A stretch of 64,000 nt of DNA from Polytrichum commune (lineage: Eukaryota > Streptophyta > Polytrichopsida > Polytrichales > Polytrichaceae). The stretch is taken from positions 32,924,001-32,988,000 of the forward strand of contig OX485804.1 in the NCBI GenBank assembly GCA_950295325.1, given 5' to 3'. The notes under the pieces are model-generated. The model was given only the letters and a program-made list of their open reading frames with translations. It had not been told where the DNA came from and did no database searches. Position 1 is the stretch's first letter. Each line of letters opens with the position of its first letter. A program made the translations under genes and the position numbers. Below are positions 60,586 to 64,000 of this stretch, piece after piece.

Positions 60586-63026
60586 CTAGAGAGCAACATC
60601 AGTTGGGTCATCCTTGGGAACCATGCGTTTCCAGAACCAATGCTTGCGCCAAATAAAGCCAACCTCCTCAATAGGCACATTCTTTGTCTCTGGAAGGAGG
60701 AGGTAGACGAAAGAGGTCATGACGATCTCCCAGCCTGCAAAAAACAAGAACGAACCATACTGGAAATGGCATAAGATGCTGAGAAAGGCTTGTGCTATAA
60801 CAAATGTCATTGCGAGATTCGTGGACACAACAATTGCTTGCCCTGCGGAGCGAATTTCCATGGGAAAAATTTCACTGGGAACCAACCATCCTAGTGGTCC
60901 CCAAGACCATGCAAACGCAGAAACAAACGTCGAGACGAAAAATAGGACGAGGCTTCCCAGTCCCTTGGAAAGGACCTTCGTGCCTCCGAATTTTGTGCCC
61001 AATATGACTGCAATTGCAATCTGCCAATTTCAATCACATTGTAAGTAACCACGAGTGAACCAACGTTGCAAAACCTCCATTATCAGTACTTAAATCTAGG
61101 AATGCATTGTCTGCAATTTTAAGCATTTATCAATCGACAATTGAAGATTTTTGGGGTTCTCATTGTTTAAGTTACATAATATGATCCATTTGTGGTTTGA
61201 GATTAGACTAAGAATTGAAGTTTAAAGCGTTCACAAACCTGAGATAGTATCATTTGAACACCACCTTGTATGAGCAATGCCCTTCGGCCTAGTTTATCGA
61301 CAGCCACAATCGACACTATGGTTGAACCAATGTTCACAGCTCCAATAATCGCGGCTGAATATAAAGTTGTATTGGCCCCAAAGCCAATGGTGCTGAATAA
61401 AACAGGTGCATAAAACATAATAACATTGATCCCCGTTAGTTGTTGTAGAAAAGGGATAGCAAAAGAGAATATGAGTTGTGGTCGATACTTTTTTTCCAGC
61501 AAGTTTCGCCACGGATGTTTAACCTGTAGTATATCCAAAAGCAAATGTTAGTGCCATATTTTCATGTGCAATTTCCTTATCCTTTTCTACGAAGCTGGTT
61601 TGTGAACCCAAAAAACACATCAATCGAATCTGTACCTGGTTTGCAAGTTCACTAGCCTCCACAATATCCTCGAATTCAACATCCACATTTTCCACCCCTC
61701 TAATCTTCTGCAAAATCACTCTGCCTTCTGCTCGGTGTCCTCTTTCGATTAGACTGTTAGGGGTGTCGGGAAGGAAAAACGATCCAAGAATGAGCATAAT
61801 TGCAGGAACCATTGCTATTCCCAATGAATATCGCCATCCATGCACATGTGAGGACGTCAAGTAGTTGATTATATTTGCCACCAAGATTCCCAAGGTGATA
61901 GCAAATTGAAACAGAATGTTCAATGCTCCACGATATTGTGCAGGAGCCATTTCGGAAAGGTACAATGGCACGGCCTGGTACCACAAACACGAGATGAACA
62001 ATCAAAAAAATTGATCTAGTTTCAACATAAACTTGATCACAGAATTCACAATAAAACAATGAAACAATAAATAAAATTTATACGATTTTCCTAGAAGACG
62101 GAGATCAATTTAGTACAGTCTGGTACCTGAGAAGCAAAGCCGACTCCAACACCCAATAAAATTCTCCCAATAACAAGCATCGCCAAATCCTGACTAGCTC
62201 CATTAAGAACCGCACCAACAAAAAAACTGATGCCCCCCATGAACATGGTCCACTTGCGTCCATAAAGGCGTGTGATGTAAGATGCAGGGAAAGCGGCGCA
62301 CAAACCGGCAATATACAAAGACGATGTGAACAATTGCAGCAATTGATTGTCGTACTTACAATAGTCGGTATTAATTGCCATATGCTTCTTTTCGTAGACG
62401 GTAGGAAAGAATTTAAGAAGAAACTCATCCATACTCGTAACACCGCCTATTTCACATATACATAAGATAAGATTAATGAGAGTAGCATAAAATCAAACAA
62501 GTTGGATGAATATATCAACAACATCAATAAGCAATCTATGATTACTACACTAAATATGATATTTAGTGTTACTTACTATTTGGAATTATGCAACGCTATA
62601 ATTGTTTAATGTACATCTCACTTTTTACCAACAAAGGTTGAATTGGGTGTTTGGACATTACAGAACATTAACGTCTTTACTTGATAGAAAATTACATCAA
62701 TAAAAAATAATATATAAGAGTGTGGAACTCCGAATAGTATGTGACACTAGATTTCATTTTCTATGTAGTTTGTAATTAGTTGAAATGATACAAATTTTCA
62801 GTTTTTCTTTTTCTGTTTAAATGCATCTTGGATAGAGCAGAGCAACAATTTTTATAGCATAAACACAACTTTTAGCATTACCTGATATCCCGATGTCATA
62901 TCCGAAAATGAGGCCACCAAATGCCCCCACAATGCATGTTAAGAAGACATATCCTGTAAAATGACCCTCATACTCGGTCCTCTTTGGGTTGAGTGTGTGA
63001 ACATGGTGAACTCCTCCCTTCCCCAT
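60586..63026 (-). CDS. STP: STP-type monosaccharide/H+ symporter
   Basis: Exons on the minus strand: 63026-62882, 62446-62127, 61974-61636, 61523-61239 and 61020-60586. All are GT-AG with consistent phase, giving 507 residues, normal for plant sugar transport proteins. The protein is a plasma-membrane MFS carrier importing hexoses with protons. Motifs in order: [18 protein letters not shown] (Asp44 is the expected proton site), [95 protein letters not shown] and [10 protein letters not shown] (usual Gly replaced by Asn). Cys78 (DYCKYD) and Cys447 (LCHFQYG) match the lid-domain disulfide pair known in Arabidopsis STP10. I chose the Met in [10 protein letters not shown], a typical STP start. 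No break is seen. Confidence 0.95.
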
Positions 63027-64000
63027 CTTCGCAAAAATCTAAACTCACCACAAACAACACAACACGTCAATACATAATCCATTAACATCCTTCACAAATT
63101 CCAATTGTATTCACACATGCACTTGTTCAATTGTTCATTCATCATTGTTCACATCATTACAAGATGGAGTAGTTACTATGTATTAATATGTTGGCGATTT
63201 TTGTGCCTATTATGAACGCTCTTAAGATGACACAACTCTTGCATCCCTTGATTATTTTATGAGCAAATTTAATTGAGACACGTTAGAATCTTGTTGAGAT
63301 TTCTAGAAGGGAAGTATTTGAAGGTGAAATATTGTTCCTATGTCAATGATTTGCCAACTACAAAATGTATCTTCAAGTATTAAATGATGGGTGAGTAATA
63401 GTCCAAATGTGTGTCAAAATTACTTAGATTATACTGTAATTAAGCTCTAATCTGATGTTCAATGAGCATATTCATCTTAAAGGTAACCCAAAGAATAACA
63501 ATTTACAGTAAACCGAGCTTCAAACATGAACTCAAGACATATATAACTTCTCAGTGTTTCACCATCCTTTACTTAGTCACAATATTCGAACTTGAAGCTA
63601 AGAAACATATACAAATGACATGATCTACAGAAGAATTGAAACTATGTCAACTAAATCTCAATTGAGCACACAAACCTGCAGAGAATTGCTCACAAACAAC
63701 AAGAGCAAGAACCACCTTGGGAGGATGTCGTCTATAGAACAAGGCCAAATGACCTTGCGAAAGCTTCGCCTTGAAAGTGCTACCCACATCGGAGAGAACC
63801 AATCGAACCTCCTCATGTGTGTCAAACAGTAGTTAACTACAAAGGAACTCCTCCTTCGGATTATCTCAATAGATTTTCAATTTAGACCTTATATGCATAC
63901 ATAAAATGATGGGCGAGTGGATAAAAATTTATCATGATGTTGCCGGATACATACATGCATTTTCAATACATAAATCACACATAGATTTTGACATTCTCTC
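63027..64000. other. Upstream flank of the STP gene
   Basis: Presumed promoter and 5' UTR of the minus-strand transporter. A 70-codon plus-strand frame (63620-63832) has no recognisable motif. On the minus strand the 63660-63830 stretch is somewhat GC-richer and could be a 5' UTR exon, but nothing proves it. Confidence 0.4.

Noticed and set aside
60719-61048. 109-codon plus-strand frame
   Set aside because: Antisense to STP exon 5.

Overview
The window looks like nuclear DNA of a land plant. It is AT-rich, has multi-exon genes with GT-AG introns of about 130 to 1,800 bases, telo-box motifs upstream of ribosome-related genes, a plant-type sugar transport protein, and a dense population of DNA transposons and MITEs. 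The species cannot be fixed from the sequence alone; the transposon types and intron sizes fit several plant groups. I recognised no LTR retrotransposon gag-pol, no tRNA or rRNA gene and no CRISPR array.

Layout. Bases 1-33,000 are repeat-dominated. They hold an open frame cut by the left edge, several diverged dispersed repeat families, a Stowaway-like MITE (1347-1631), a full-length tRNA-type SINE with a 13-bp target duplication (8854-9226), a dead pogo/Tigger-like DDE transposase (10046-12157), a 6.8-kb hAT element (12650-19487) split by a 4.2-kb CACTA element (14139-18359), a 5'-truncated copy of the same SINE (20842-20931), a block of ~240-bp tandem repeats (22.2-23.9 kb) and a dead hAT-like transposase on the minus strand (29.8-31.7 kb).

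Bases 33,000-48,000 hold two intact minus-strand fibrillarin genes (coding 33027-35089 and 45521-47781). They are direct duplicates 12.7 kb apart with the same six-exon structure and apparently identical 312-residue proteins. Intron 4 of each carries a 200-bp tandem array whose conserved ~70-nt core looks like a box C/D snoRNA: two units in copy 1 and three in copy 2. Between the genes lie a MITE-like element, degenerate tandem repeats, a second dead DDE transposase (39655-41361) and a coding-like remnant.

Bases 51,300-63,026 hold two convergent genes. The first is an 11-exon plus-strand gene for Rsm22/METTL17 (51620-60176), a mitochondrial ribosome small-subunit assembly methyltransferase-like protein. 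The second is a 5-exon minus-strand STP-type monosaccharide/H+ symporter (60586-63026). Introns of the Rsm22 gene contain a PIF/Harbinger-like MITE, a foldback element and copies of the dispersed repeat families.

Functional theme: fibrillarin (nucleolar rRNA 2'-O-methylation) with intron-encoded guide-RNA candidates lies near Rsm22/METTL17 (mitoribosome assembly). All three promoters have telo-box motifs, which in plants mark ribosome and translation genes. The main points for follow-up are the fibrillarin-intron snoRNA arrays, the base-resolved nested transposons, the SINE pair and the palindromic 23-bp-spaced motif array upstream of Rsm22.
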